NCBI GenBank assembly: GCA_018267135.1 | Contig: JAFDZA010000013.1 | Span: 85,494 to 149,493, forward strand | Reading direction: 5' to 3' | Source: Bacteroidota bacterium | GTDB lineage: Bacteria; Bacteroidota; Bacteroidia; Cytophagales; Cyclobacteriaceae | DNA length: 64,000 nt | Shown: positions 53,201 to 61,824 of the stretch, piece after piece | How the letters are laid out: each line of letters starts with the position of its first letter | Position numbering within the stretch: the first letter of the stretch is position 1 | The notes under the pieces: model-generated | Database searches by the model: none | Seen by the model: the letters and a program-made list of their open reading frames with translations, nothing else | Told to the model about the DNA's origin: nothing | Made by a program: the position numbers and the translations under genes

Positions 53201-54649
53201 ATGAAGAGTTACCGCGAGCTGATCGAGCAAACCTTTGAGTTTCCGCAGCGCGAATTTAAAGTGCGCGATCATGAGTTATTATTTAACGATGTACCCTTGA
53301 TGGACATTATCAAGCAATACGGTACTCCGTTGCGCTTTACCTACCTGCCGCGCATCAGCGAAAATATTCGCTTCGCACAAACGGCTTTTACCAATGCCAT
53401 GGAGCGTTTTAAGTACAACGGCTCCTACACTTATTGCTACTGCACCAAGTCTTCGCATTACGATTTTATTTTAGAGGAAGCCCTGAAGAACGACATCCAC
53501 ATCGAAACGTCTTCCGCCTTTGATATCCCCATTGTGCGCACGCTTTTTGAACGCAATAAAGTTTCTAAAAACACGTACATCTTGTGCAACGGTTTTAAGA
53601 TGCCGAAGTACAAAGAATATATTACCGAGTTAATTAACGATGGCTTTACGTGTGTTCCGATTTTAGATAACCTCAACGAAATAGACCATTACGAAAAATG
53701 GGCCACCAAGCCCTACCAGGTAGGCATCCGTGTAGCAGCCGATGAAGAACCTAAATTTGAATTTTATACTTCGCGGCTGGGCATTCGCTATGGCGACATT
53801 AACACTCTCTACAAAGAGAAAATTCAAACCAGCACCAAAGCTTCGTTAAAAATGCTCCACTTCTTCATTAACACGGGCATTAAAGACACGGCTTATTACT
53901 GGAGTGAACTGAGCCGATTCATTTTTAAATACTGTGAGATTAAAAAAATATGCCCTACGCTGGATTCGATTGATATTGGAGGCGGATTTCCGGTGAAACA
54001 ATCGCTCACCTTTCATTACGATTACAAATACATGATTGAGCAAATCGTAGAGAACATTAAATGGATTTGCGAAAAGAACAATGTACCCGTGCCCAACATC
54101 TTTACCGAGTTTGGAAGTTTTACCGTATCGGAAAGCGGTGGTATTTTATATTCGGTAGTAGATCAGAAACTGCAAAACGACAAAGAACTTTGGTATATGA
54201 TTGACGGCTCCTTTATCACCCACCTGCCCGATGTGTGGGGCCTGAATCAAAAATATATACTGCTCTCGGTAAATAAGTGGGACGACCCCTACCATAAAGT
54301 AAATGTGGGCGGGCTTACCTGCGACAGCCACGATTACTACAACAGCGAAGCCCACACCGGGGAGGTATTTCTTCCGATGATTAACGATGAAGAGAAACTG
54401 TTTATCGGATTCTTCCACACCGGTGCCTATCAGGAGTCGCTGGGTGGCTATGGCGGCATTCAACATTGCCTCATTCCCGCGCCTAAGCATGTGTTGATAG
54501 ACCGCAATGATGAAGGCGAAATTTCTACCGAATTATTTGCGCCCGAGCAAACGGCCGATGGCATGATGAAAATTCTCGGCTACTATGAAGAGAAACCTGT
54601 AGGCAAAGGCCACCGCAAACACAAAAACCCCATCGGCAGCGTAAAATAA
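53201..54649 (+). CDS. speA: fold-III PLP decarboxylase, probable arginine decarboxylase
   Basis: A 482-residue enzyme of the alanine-racemase-fold decarboxylases. PLP Lys is in YCYCTKSSHYDF; the phosphate loop is DIGGGFPV; GLTCDSHDYYNSE holds the Cys/Asp of the second subunit's active site. It is shorter than the 630-residue SpeA of E. coli but matches the Bacteroidota form usually labelled arginine decarboxylase. It makes agmatine for polyamine synthesis. A hairpin-plus-T stretch (CAGCC-AGA-GGCTG, 53146-53165) lies about 40 bases before the ATG and might attenuate transcription. Confidence 0.82.
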   Translation: MKSYRELIEQTFEFPQREFKVRDHELLFNDVPLMDIIKQYGTPLRFTYLPRISENIRFAQTAFTNAMERFKYNGSYTYCYCTKSSHYDFILEEALKNDIHIETSSAFDIPIVRTLFERNKVSKNTYILCNGFKMPKYKEYITELINDGFTCVPILDNLNEIDHYEKWATKPYQVGIRVAADEEPKFEFYTSRLGIRYGDINTLYKEKIQTSTKASLKMLHFFINTGIKDTAYYWSELSRFIFKYCEIKKICPTLDSIDIGGGFPVKQSLTFHYDYKYMIEQIVENIKWICEKNNVPVPNIFTEFGSFTVSESGGILYSVVDQKLQNDKELWYMIDGSFITHLPDVWGLNQKYILLSVNKWDDPYHKVNVGGLTCDSHDYYNSEAHTGEVFLPMINDEEKLFIGFFHTGAYQESLGGYGGIQHCLIPAPKHVLIDRNDEGEISTELFAPEQTADGMMKILGYYEEKPVGKGHRKHKNPIGSVK

Positions 54650-54651
54650 AA

Positions 54652-54681
54652 AAAGGCCGGAGTTTTTCCGGCCTTTTTTTT
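54652..54681. terminator. bidirectional intrinsic terminator
   Basis: AAAGGCCGGA (54652-54661) and TCCGGCCTTT (54667-54676) form a perfect 10-bp stem with loop GTTTT and T runs on both strands. It lies between the convergent arginine decarboxylase and DUF4412 genes and can serve both. Confidence 0.92.
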
Positions 54682-54695
54682 GGTATCCCGTTTTA

Positions 54696-55523
54696 TTAGC
54701 GAACTCCACCAAACATTCCCTGTGTTTCTTTATAATCGCCTGGAATGGTAAACAGCGATGCACTCAACGCCTCGCGTTTAATATCGGTTACTTCCATTAC
54801 CATATTCCCCTGCGGGGTAGTGGTTTCTATCTTTAATGGCAACCCTTCCATTCCTTCATAAAACATAGAACGGCCCTTGCTCATCTGTTGCCGGGCAAAG
54901 GCTTTCATGTCTAATCCTTTAAAGTCGGTGGTCGTCCAGATGTTAGAAACTCCGGCCGGGTCGTGTTGTTCTTTGGGGGTAACAATATACTTTGTGCATG
55001 TGTGGCCGAGAATGGTAGCGGTTTCGGTCGTCTTGGTTACTGTATAATTATTTTCAGTTGTAGCATGATCTCTTCCAGAGGGCATCACCGAATACGTTTT
55101 ATTTTCCCGGTCGAGACGCACACTTTTTTCGGAGGTATGTAAAAAATCGCCCGACATCATACCTCCATCCATGGTTACTAACGAATTGTCGCCTTTCACT
55201 TTCACTGTCATGCCTTTGGGCATCATGCTGCCCATCATATCGCCAGACGATGCCCCCTGCATCATTTTTTCCATAGTGGCTTTCATCTGCGGGTTGCTTT
55301 CCATCATGGCTTTAAATTGTGGGTCGTTCATTTTAGCCTGAAGCTCTTTCATCTTGGCCTGGTTGGCCGGGTCGTTCATCTTGCGTTGGCCTTCCGCCAT
55401 TTTGGCCTTCACAGCCGGGTCGGTAATGTCCATTTTCATAGACCATTTTATCGTTCCCTCAAAGGTTTGAGCACTTACTTGAAGTGTTAAACCCACTAAC
55501 AGTGCCGTTATTAATTTTTTCAT
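54696..55523 (-). CDS. DUF4412-type exported protein with Met/Asp-Pro repeats
   Basis: A 275-residue protein with a signal peptide (LTLQVSAQ, about residue 19). The N-terminal strand FEGTIKWSMKMDI and the C-terminal half (TKTTETATILGHTCTKYIVT, IWTTTDFKGLDMKAFARQQM, GLPLKIETT) match DUF4412. Between them, residues 35-90 hold a Met-rich helical repeat (KMNDPANQAKMKELQAKM, DPQFKAMMESNPQMKATM) that resembles the DP/STI1-like helix repeats. Function unknown; the barrel-like fold may bind a hydrophobic ligand. Confidence 0.75.
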   Translation of the reverse strand: MKKLITALLVGLTLQVSAQTFEGTIKWSMKMDITDPAVKAKMAEGQRKMNDPANQAKMKELQAKMNDPQFKAMMESNPQMKATMEKMMQGASSGDMMGSMMPKGMTVKVKGDNSLVTMDGGMMSGDFLHTSEKSVRLDRENKTYSVMPSGRDHATTENNYTVTKTTETATILGHTCTKYIVTPKEQHDPAGVSNIWTTTDFKGLDMKAFARQQMSKGRSMFYEGMEGLPLKIETTTPQGNMVMEVTDIKREALSASLFTIPGDYKETQGMFGGVR

Positions 55524-55629
55524 AGATCAGTTTGTTGTTCCAACGAAATTAGGAAGAATTTAAAAATAAAAAATCACGTGTTTAGGGGAGATCCGTCTCT
55601 ATTTTACCCATAGGCTATTATCTTGCAGC

Positions 55630-56412
55630 ATGCATCCTAAAATTACCAGTTCGCAAAATCCTAAAATAAAAAGTTTGCTGGCGCTGGAAAAACCACGCGA
55701 ACGAAAAAACCGGCAACTGTTTTTAATTGAAGGGAAGCGTGAGATACTGTGGGCGCTGGAAGCAGGCTATACAATAGAAAGTATTTTTTTCTGTGAAGAA
55801 ATTATTGCGTTGAGCGAAATTTCTGACCTGCTGAAAAAAGATCTCATTCCGGTGTCGAAAGAAGTTTTTGAAAAAATAGCTGTGCGCGAGAGTTCGGGCG
55901 GGCTAATTGCCGTGGCCAAACAAAAAACCCATTTGCTTACGCAGATAGAACTTCGGAAAAACCCGCTCGTGCTCATTCTGGAAGCTGTAGAAAAACCCGG
56001 AAACCTCGGAGCCATTTTGCGCACGGCCGATGCCGCTGCCGTGGATGCTGTCATTATCTGCGACCCGCAAACCGATTTTTATAACCCTAACGTAATCCGT
56101 TCCAGCGTGGGCTGCGTATTTACCAATCAGTTGGCGGCTGTTTCATCCGATGAAGCAATTGCCTGGCTAAAAATAAATCAAATCAAAATTTTCTGCACTT
56201 CCCTGCAGGCCTCCAGGCCATACCATCAAATTGATTTTACGCAACCCTCGGCCATTGTTTTGGGTACGGAGGCTACCGGCCTATCAGACATTTGGACAAA
56301 GAATTCGGATGCCAACATCATCATCCCCATGCAAGGCAAAATAGACAGCATGAATGTGTCTAATGCTGCGGCTGTGGTGGTGTTTGAGGCCTTGCGGCAG
56401 CGGGGAAAGTGA
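55630..56412 (+). CDS. SpoU/TrmH-family RNA 2'-O-methyltransferase
   Basis: A 260-residue SPOUT methyltransferase. The N-terminal substrate-binding domain has FLIEGKREILWALEAG. The three knot motifs are LEAVEKPGNLGAILRTADAA, IVLGTEATGLSD and IPMQGKIDSMNVSNAAAVV. It methylates a ribose 2'-OH in rRNA or tRNA using S-adenosylmethionine; the target site cannot be told from sequence (RlmB- or TsnR-like). Confidence 0.9.
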   Translation: MHPKITSSQNPKIKSLLALEKPRERKNRQLFLIEGKREILWALEAGYTIESIFFCEEIIALSEISDLLKKDLIPVSKEVFEKIAVRESSGGLIAVAKQKTHLLTQIELRKNPLVLILEAVEKPGNLGAILRTADAAAVDAVIICDPQTDFYNPNVIRSSVGCVFTNQLAAVSSDEAIAWLKINQIKIFCTSLQASRPYHQIDFTQPSAIVLGTEATGLSDIWTKNSDANIIIPMQGKIDSMNVSNAAAVVVFEALRQRGK

Positions 56413-56436
56413 GGTCGAAGAGATAGCTTCCGATCC

Positions 56437-56543
56437 CTCTGTCATTGTTGGTGTTCTTCACCAACAATTTTAGCACAGCATCATAATTGCTCTGCCATTG
56501 TTGGTGTTCTTCACCAACAATTTTAGCGCAGCATCATAATTGC
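56437..56543. repeat. two tandem 53-bp units with a TTGTTGGTG hairpin
   Basis: Units 56437-56489 and 56490-56542 differ at two positions. Each holds ATTGTTGGTG-TTCTT-CACCAACAAT, a perfect 10-bp stem. A third, inverted hairpin lies at 56761-56783. Only two copies in tandem and no leader or cas genes, so this is not a CRISPR. Confidence 0.85.
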
Positions 56544-56555
56544 GGAATGGGAGAT

Positions 56556-56687
56556 CTACAAGCCGGTGGTGGTGTTGAGTTCACTCCCTTCGTTGTACAG
56601 GAAGTTGTTGCGGGTGTTATCGCGTGTCCAACTGTTTTGCGTTAGCAACCCGAACGGGTAGTATTCGTTGCTCTGCAGAATATTTTA
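56556..56687 (-). pseudogene. RHS-repeat core fragment (remnant)
   Basis: On the minus strand the open stretch SNEYYPFGLLTQNSW...NNFLYNEGSELNTTTGL ends at TAG 56556-56558. It is the end of the RHS-repeat-associated core (compare YYPFGL...YLYNG.EL), truncated at an in-frame TAA upstream and lacking the usual following core end (YDYGARFYD). The rest of the spacer to 56931 keeps a hydrophobic minus-strand frame (GWGVRLTGSVLITASVAIL, start GTG 56913) that I cannot assign. Confidence 0.6.
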
Positions 56688-56760
56688 ACTCCGGGTGCTG
56701 TTTTGAAATCATTTACTTCAAATATAATACGGCCAACCAACTGTGGCAATCTCGCTTGGC

Positions 56761-56783
56761 TTGTTGGTGAAGAACACCAACAA
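56761..56783. repeat. third copy of the TTGTTGGTG hairpin, inverted
   Basis: TTGTTGGTG-AAGAA-CACCAACAA is the reverse complement of the hairpins at 56444-56468 and 56497-56521, with the loop also inverted. It lies about 220 bases from the tandem pair and within the same decayed RHS region. Confidence 0.8.
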
Positions 56784-56931
56784 GGGCGGAAAGACCAAAC
56801 GAAATGACCGGACCCCCATAAAGTATTGCCACTGAAGCTGTGATTAAAACCGAGCCGGTCAGCCTCACGCCCCAACCGGTATGAGTTTGGTTCGGCCGTA
56901 AGCAAAAAAACACCTTTCCAACATTTTAAGT

Positions 56932-57927
56932 TTATTTTTTTGTCATCTTCAGTTTTTCTATTGCAAATTTCTCCAGCGCATTTTCCACCGCAGGGATATC
57001 TTTCGATACAATATGAGAGCCCAGCACATGGCCTCCGGCATTCGGTATGGCCACCATCTTCTTCAGCGAATCGGGTGTGGCCAGTAGCCGGTTCATCTCC
57101 ATCATTGTACTCACCTTTACCACCGGGTCTTGCTCTTTTTCATTTTTGTAATAATAAAGAGTGAGGCTCGGGCATTTTACTTTATTAAAAGTGGCTGCGT
57201 CCATTTTATCTTCGAGTAGTTCTTCCAGTTGCACCACGGCCTCCAGGCGGTACGGGTTATTCCAGTATTTATCCTTCAATGAATCTTTCGGGAAACTTCG
57301 CTCCCTCCCGCCTATTACCCACCGTGCCACCTGCAAGCCCCAGGGGTTGTTCAGCAGCCATGCATTGGGGTCGTTAATGGCTATATTGGGCGACATGTTG
57401 AGCAAAGCAAAAACATCAGCGGGGTACTTGGCTGCCAGCATTAGCGCCATTGTGCCACCGGTAGAGGTACTCATCAAAATCACTTTTTCTCCGATGGCCT
57501 TGCCTATGGCCAGTGCCTCTTGGCTGCTCTGCCACCAGCGGTCGGGCGTAAAGTACAAAAGCTGATCTACCGTATCGATGCCGTGGTCGGCCAGCCGGGC
57601 GAGGTAAAGATTACAATTAAATTTTTTGGCAAAATCTCGGTGCACCGGGTTCCCCTCTTCTTCGCTGGCCGAAAATCCATGCAGGTAAACAACCGCATAT
57701 TCTGTCTTGGTTTTTAAACTGTCGGCCCAAATAATCCGGGCTTCATTATCGGGTTTGAGCTGGTGTTTTCTCTCTTGGACGGTTATATAATTTTCTAATT
57801 TGCCTGGCTCTGTCGGTACCGATGGCATAGTAGAATTGAACGTTGGTTGATTAGGGGTAGGCCCCAAAACATAAATGACAACCAGCGTTAGAAACAGAGC
57901 AGGCAGAAGTATCCATTTACTTTTCAT
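56932..57927 (-). CDS. membrane-anchored alpha/beta hydrolase
   Basis: A 331-residue protein with an N-terminal signal-anchor (residues 5-22). The hydrolase fold shows YLHGFSASEEEG (oxyanion region), nucleophile Ser in MSTSTGGTMAL (about residue 155, STSTGG instead of GxSxG) and a late His in PNAGGHVLGS. It may be a lipase- or esterase-type enzyme working in the periplasm. It is monocistronic; no partner is seen. Confidence 0.8.
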   Translation of the reverse strand: MKSKWILLPALFLTLVVIYVLGPTPNQPTFNSTMPSVPTEPGKLENYITVQERKHQLKPDNEARIIWADSLKTKTEYAVVYLHGFSASEEEGNPVHRDFAKKFNCNLYLARLADHGIDTVDQLLYFTPDRWWQSSQEALAIGKAIGEKVILMSTSTGGTMALMLAAKYPADVFALLNMSPNIAINDPNAWLLNNPWGLQVARWVIGGRERSFPKDSLKDKYWNNPYRLEAVVQLEELLEDKMDAATFNKVKCPSLTLYYYKNEKEQDPVVKVSTMMEMNRLLATPDSLKKMVAIPNAGGHVLGSHIVSKDIPAVENALEKFAIEKLKMTKK

Positions 57928-58010
57928 GTTCCCGATTTTAGGTTAAAGTTAACCATGAGAACCGGTATAAAAACCTGAAAGAAATAAAGCAACCTGGGGC
58001 TACCTCCGGA

Positions 58011-59375
58011 TTAAAACGCTACCTGATACTGCACTACCCACTCGCCCCATCGCGAGTTTTGTACTAAATCATTATTAGCGTTGGGAGCAAAGTAGGGGCG
58101 GTTTTGATAATTAAGCGTGATCTTCGAATTATTTTCGTAGATGAGCCAATTCACCCCCATATCAAACACGCACATAGGGTCTTTCAACCGATCATAGTGG
58201 GCGTATTGCACATCAAAAAACGGTTGCAGCGTACCCTGATCTCCCAGAAGTTTGTTTTTGAATTTATAAGCCATCTGTACATAGCCCACATTTCCGGTGC
58301 CAAGGTAGGGGTATGCATTTCCGTAATTATTTTTCTCGAACGATGTGGTAGTTTTTAAAGAACCATTGGCGGGGTTATTCGGACCTGCTACTTTTATAAA
58401 ATTCATGCCGTAGTTATAATTTGAATAGCTCGCATACAAACTCAAGGCTGTGCCTTTTTCTTTATTTACCGGGGCGTCATAAAAAATATCAAGCGAAAAT
58501 AATTTCATGTCTTGTTTAACGGTATCTCTTGGTGCGTTTATATCTCCTTCTGCCAGGCGGTACATAGCATTCTTTTGATAGTAGAACCCACCTCCTATAT
58601 TAAAAATCTTTTTCTTGCCGAGATAACCTCCGGCCGTACTTGGGGCAAAGTTATTTTCCTGATCAAAAAACTGGTACATGAAATAGCCTTGTTTAACCAG
58701 ACTGGGCGGCAGTGTAGAAAACGATGCGTTAGAATTGATGGGTTCAATGCTGTTGGGGGCGGTTTGGATTACAAAAGGTTTGCCGATGGAAAGGCGATAG
58801 TCCAGCTTCCCGATTTTTCCCTTCGCATACATGCCAAGCCTGCGCACTAACTGGTCGTAGGTATCGTTGGTCACTTCCTGAAACGCAGGGGGATCTAACA
58901 CCGTAATACTGCTTGTAGAAATATTAGAAAACCGCGAGGGGCCGTTCCACCCGTTCAGCCCCATGCCGATCGAAAATTTCTGAGGTACTACAGCGTAGTC
59001 GGCTGTGATATCGTGAAAGAAAAAACCGGATTTACGTGCCGAGAGATAGTTGAGGCTATTCTGCCCGAACTGTACAAAAAAATGAATGCGGTCGGTAAGC
59101 GCTCCGCTGAATACAAAACGGATGCGTCTGATGCTGAAGTCGGTAACAGTGGGCTGCACTTGCGTTACCACTGTCGATCCGGGATTCAAATCAGTGTGGC
59201 GTGCCCAAAGCTGGGCTGTCATGTTCAGGGTAATGAAATGCCTGCGGGTGCTGTCTAACTCCATGCGCAACCCGTTTTTTAGTTTTTCAGGAAACTGGCC
59301 AAAGCTATTTCCCATACTTAGAACAAACCCAACGGTTAGTAAAATCTTAATGACCGACCCGGATTTATTTTGCAC
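58011..59375 (-). CDS. OprP/OprO-type porin
   Basis: A 454-residue outer-membrane protein with a signal peptide (cut after NSFGQ, about residue 27). Typical of the phosphate-selective porin family are TDFSIRRIRFVFSGALTDRI, HFFVQFGQNSLNY, and repeated amphipathic strands to the C-terminal aromatic residue (WVVQYQVAF). The start is GTG 59375. The solute is unknown; no phosphate genes are near. Confidence 0.78.
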   Translation of the reverse strand: MQNKSGSVIKILLTVGFVLSMGNSFGQFPEKLKNGLRMELDSTRRHFITLNMTAQLWARHTDLNPGSTVVTQVQPTVTDFSIRRIRFVFSGALTDRIHFFVQFGQNSLNYLSARKSGFFFHDITADYAVVPQKFSIGMGLNGWNGPSRFSNISTSSITVLDPPAFQEVTNDTYDQLVRRLGMYAKGKIGKLDYRLSIGKPFVIQTAPNSIEPINSNASFSTLPPSLVKQGYFMYQFFDQENNFAPSTAGGYLGKKKIFNIGGGFYYQKNAMYRLAEGDINAPRDTVKQDMKLFSLDIFYDAPVNKEKGTALSLYASYSNYNYGMNFIKVAGPNNPANGSLKTTTSFEKNNYGNAYPYLGTGNVGYVQMAYKFKNKLLGDQGTLQPFFDVQYAHYDRLKDPMCVFDMGVNWLIYENNSKITLNYQNRPYFAPNANNDLVQNSRWGEWVVQYQVAF

Positions 59376-59481
59376 GCTGAATTATTTCCAGCAAACGTAG
59401 GCAGACAGTGTTACCCGAATGTTAAGGCAATATTAGGTGATTAACAATCCTTTAAAAGAAAGGTAATCTCTCCCTAAAAAA

Positions 59482-60318
59482 TTACTCCTTTTTTCCACCA
59501 AACGGATCAATAAACGTAACATCAAATGCAAAGTGAACAAAGTCGTTTAGAAATTTCCCATAGCTAAAATTTAATTGCTGCATGATGCCCACATCGAAAG
59601 CGATTTTCTTTTTTTCGAACGTATGGCGGAAGTAAGTACATATCCGGTCTTCCGACTGCGCGAACGGGGTCCAGCACAAACCATCATTCGGCTGGCGTTG
59701 TTGGGCTTGCACAAACAATAATTCATTGGTGAGAATAAAAGAACTCGATTTGGTTTTATTTAACGGAATACCCGCCTGCATTTTTACGCGGTAGCGCATC
59801 GCCTGAGGCGATTGGTAAAACCGGCTCCAGGTGGGGTCATAAAAATTTCGCCACTCGGGCCGAAGCGAATAAGCCATTGAAAATGGGCCTAATTGATGGC
59901 GGTAAAACAAGCGCAGGTAATACCGTATCTCCCTCCGGATGCCCGGAATATCACTATCATAAGGAGGAGAATCGGTGTACATATTTTGACCGCGCAAGCT
60001 CAGACAAAAACCCAACTGCCAATGCTTGCCCCACTTTCGGTAGGTCTGTTGTTCTACCACATAAATAGCCTGTCTTTTTAGTACGGATGAATTGCTCGGG
60101 TCGCTAAACCGCGACAGGCCGGCATACGATTGGTTAAACCATTTTTCGCCCAGCGATTGGTGTATGGCCACTACCCCCCACAGCACCATGTGTGTATCGT
60201 CCAGACCGGGCGGAGAAATTTGTGCCCGAAGGGGAACCGGCATTTCGGCCACCAGAAAAAATACGTAACAATAAAAAAATAATTTTGTAGGGGAAGGATT
60301 CGTAAACGGAAAAGACAT
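59482..60318 (-). CDS. DUF2490 outer-membrane protein
   Basis: A 278-residue protein with a signal peptide (cut after PLRAQ, about residue 32). It shows beta strands characteristic of DUF2490 (MVLWGVVAIHQSLGEKWFNQ, RREIRYYLRLFYRHQLGPFS, MRYRVKMQAGIPLNKT, FDVGIMQQLNFSYGKF). The family is a predicted beta barrel of unknown role. Between it and the porin gene lie about 106 bases without features. Confidence 0.78.
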   Translation of the reverse strand: MSFPFTNPSPTKLFFYCYVFFLVAEMPVPLRAQISPPGLDDTHMVLWGVVAIHQSLGEKWFNQSYAGLSRFSDPSNSSVLKRQAIYVVEQQTYRKWGKHWQLGFCLSLRGQNMYTDSPPYDSDIPGIRREIRYYLRLFYRHQLGPFSMAYSLRPEWRNFYDPTWSRFYQSPQAMRYRVKMQAGIPLNKTKSSSFILTNELLFVQAQQRQPNDGLCWTPFAQSEDRICTYFRHTFEKKKIAFDVGIMQQLNFSYGKFLNDFVHFAFDVTFIDPFGGKKE

Positions 60319-60351
60319 TACTAAATGGCCATTATATTAAACAGCAAACTA

Positions 60352-60396
60352 ACAGGTTATTCCCGGTCTGGCAATACCGCTAACAAAATAACCTGT
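60352..60396. promoter_or_regulatory. 10-bp inverted repeat upstream of the Crp/Fnr gene
   Basis: ACAGGTTATT (60352-60361) and AATAACCTGT (60387-60396) are perfect inverted arms separated by 25 bases, in the 118-base gap between the DUF2490 and Crp/Fnr genes. The right arm is 41 bases before the regulator's ATG. It may be an operator pair or an RNA hairpin. Confidence 0.4.
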
Positions 60397-60436
60397 AGCT
60401 GCTTGTTATGCCAGCCCTATTCATCTACCTTGAATC

Positions 60437-61045
60437 ATGATTTCTAATTCGCTTTTTACCGGAACCTTAAAAGAAGAAGTGCAATCGTTTGGCCAGATAA
60501 AAACCTACCCGGCTGGCGCGCGCATTCTAAACGAACAAAGTTACATACAGGTAATCCCTATTGTGTTGAAAGGAAGCCTGCGCGTAGTGCGCACCGAAAA
60601 AGACGGCCGCGAAATATTACTTTACTACATCGCCCCGGGCGAAAGTTGCATCATGTCTTTTCTGGGGGGCCTGCACCATGAGCCCAGCCAGGTAATGGCC
60701 ATAGCCGAAGAAGAGGCCGAGTTGCTACTGATCCCTGTAGCCAAAGCAGGCGAGTGGGTTAAGAAATTTCCGGAATGGACTGATTTTATTTTTAAACTGT
60801 ACCACAAACGTTTTGAAGAACTGCTGAGTGTGGTCAACGCTATCGCTTTTCAAAAATTAGACAACCGTCTGCTGCATTTATTAACTCAAAAATCCAAGTT
60901 GTTCAATTCAAAAGAAATAAAAACCACCCATCAGCAATTGGCGCAAGAACTGGGCACTACACGCGAAGTAATTTCGCGCATTGTAAAACAAATGGAGCAC
61001 GATGGTCTGGTAAAACTCGCCCGAAATAAAATTGTGCTTGTGTGA
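60437..61045 (+). CDS. Crp/Fnr-family transcription regulator
   Basis: A 202-residue regulator. The cyclic-nucleotide-binding-like domain covers about residues 10-115 (AGARILNEQSYIQVIPIVLKG, LLYYIAPGESCIMSF). The HTH_Crp domain is at about 140-200 (KTTHQQLAQELGTTREVISR, KQMEHDGLVKL). No FNR-type cysteine cluster is seen. The recognition helix fits a TGTGA half site, and a perfect TGTGA-N6-TCACA palindrome overlaps its stop codon ahead of the redox operon, which it likely controls. Confidence 0.88.
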   Translation: MISNSLFTGTLKEEVQSFGQIKTYPAGARILNEQSYIQVIPIVLKGSLRVVRTEKDGREILLYYIAPGESCIMSFLGGLHHEPSQVMAIAEEEAELLLIPVAKAGEWVKKFPEWTDFIFKLYHKRFEELLSVVNAIAFQKLDNRLLHLLTQKSKLFNSKEIKTTHQQLAQELGTTREVISRIVKQMEHDGLVKLARNKIVLV

Positions 61046-61085
61046 CTAAAATCACATACATCCCCACACCCGGCCCGTATCTTTA
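61041..61085 (+). promoter_or_regulatory. Crp-type palindrome plus -7 box of the redox operon
   Basis: TGTGA-CTAAAA-TCACA (61041-61056) is a perfect Crp-type site. The -7 box TATCTTTA is at 61078-61085. The site is centred about 40-42 bases before the expected RNA start, the position used by activators that touch polymerase. Its first bases are part of the regulator's last two codons. Confidence 0.7.
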
Positions 61086-61100
61086 CTAAAAATTAATTCT

Positions 61101-61313
61101 ATGAAAAAGAACATGGGCTCTGCCGATCGGGCTATCCGCATACTGGCAGCAGTTGTTATTGTTATGCTCTACTTTGCCAATGTTATCAGCGGTACTGTAG
61201 CTATTATTTTGCTGGCGTTGGCAACCGTATTCGTCCTGACCAGTTTTATTAGCTTCTGCCCGTTGTATTTACCTTTTGGGCTTAACACGTCTAAAAAGAA
61301 AAATACAGAATGA
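61101..61313 (+). CDS. DUF2892/YgaP-like small membrane protein
   Basis: A 70-residue protein beginning MKKNMGSADRAIRILAAVV, the typical start of DUF2892 (YgaP transmembrane domain family), with two hydrophobic helices (about 15-33 and 35-52) and the motif SFCPLYLPFG. In other bacteria this domain is fused or adjacent to rhodanese, as here. It is the first gene of the operon; its stop overlaps the next start. Confidence 0.85.
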   Translation: MKKNMGSADRAIRILAAVVIVMLYFANVISGTVAIILLALATVFVLTSFISFCPLYLPFGLNTSKKKNTE

Positions 61314-61495
61314 GGAAGTACGCACTGGAAATAGTGGGAGCCGGCATCGGCTGCGCGGCCGGGTGGCTCTACTGGAAATACATCGGCTGCAATTCGGGCA
61401 GTTGCCCCATTACTTCTAATCCGCTTCACTCTTCGCTTTATGGAACCGTGATGGGCATTTTGCTCTTTGGCATGTTTAAAAAAGAAAATAAATAA
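61310..61495 (+). CDS. DUF6132-family small membrane protein
   Basis: A 61-residue protein with two helices (AGIGCAAGWLYW, GTVMGILLFGMF) and a short Cys-containing loop (IGCNSGSCPITSNP). The CNSGSCPI motif between the helices is the DUF6132 signature. The two cysteines could bind sulfur or metal; the role is unknown. The ATG overlaps the previous stop (ATGA), so it is coupled to the DUF2892 gene. Confidence 0.8.
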   Translation: MRKYALEIVGAGIGCAAGWLYWKYIGCNSGSCPITSNPLHSSLYGTVMGILLFGMFKKENK

Positions 61496-61503
61496 AAAAA
61501 TAT

Positions 61504-61818
61504 ATGATAGAAACAATTAAAAAAGCGTTGGGTATGAGCCCGTCTGCCGACTATGCCCAACTGGTAAAAGAAGGCGCTGTCATTTTAGATGTGCGCACCA
61601 AAGGCGAATATGCCGGTGGCCATATTAAAAACTCGGTCAACATTTCGGTCGATCAACTGCAAAATAATTTGCACCGTCTAACCGATAAAAACAAAGCCAT
61701 CATTACGTGCTGTGCCTCGGGTATGCGCAGCGGCAGTGCCAAACGCATTTTAGAATCGAACGGATACACCCAAGTGCACAACGGAGGAAGTTGGTCCGGT
61801 TTACAACATAAAATTTAA
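61504..61818 (+). CDS. single-domain rhodanese-like sulfurtransferase
   Basis: A 104-residue protein. The rhodanese domain starts with VILDVRTKGEYAGGHI; the active loop is CCASGMRS with Cys 70 and Arg 75. It accepts sulfur as a persulfide on Cys 70. The N-terminal 12 residues are a short extension. It lies eight bases after the DUF6132 gene in an operon with OsmC and thioredoxin, which suggests handling of sulfane sulfur or peroxides. Confidence 0.9.
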   Translation: MIETIKKALGMSPSADYAQLVKEGAVILDVRTKGEYAGGHIKNSVNISVDQLQNNLHRLTDKNKAIITCCASGMRSGSAKRILESNGYTQVHNGGSWSGLQHKI

Positions 61819-61824
61819 AATAAT

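Noticed and set aside
56437..56543. Tandem hairpin units as a CRISPR array
   Set aside because: Only two units, nearly identical over the whole 53 bases with no variable spacer, and no cas genes.
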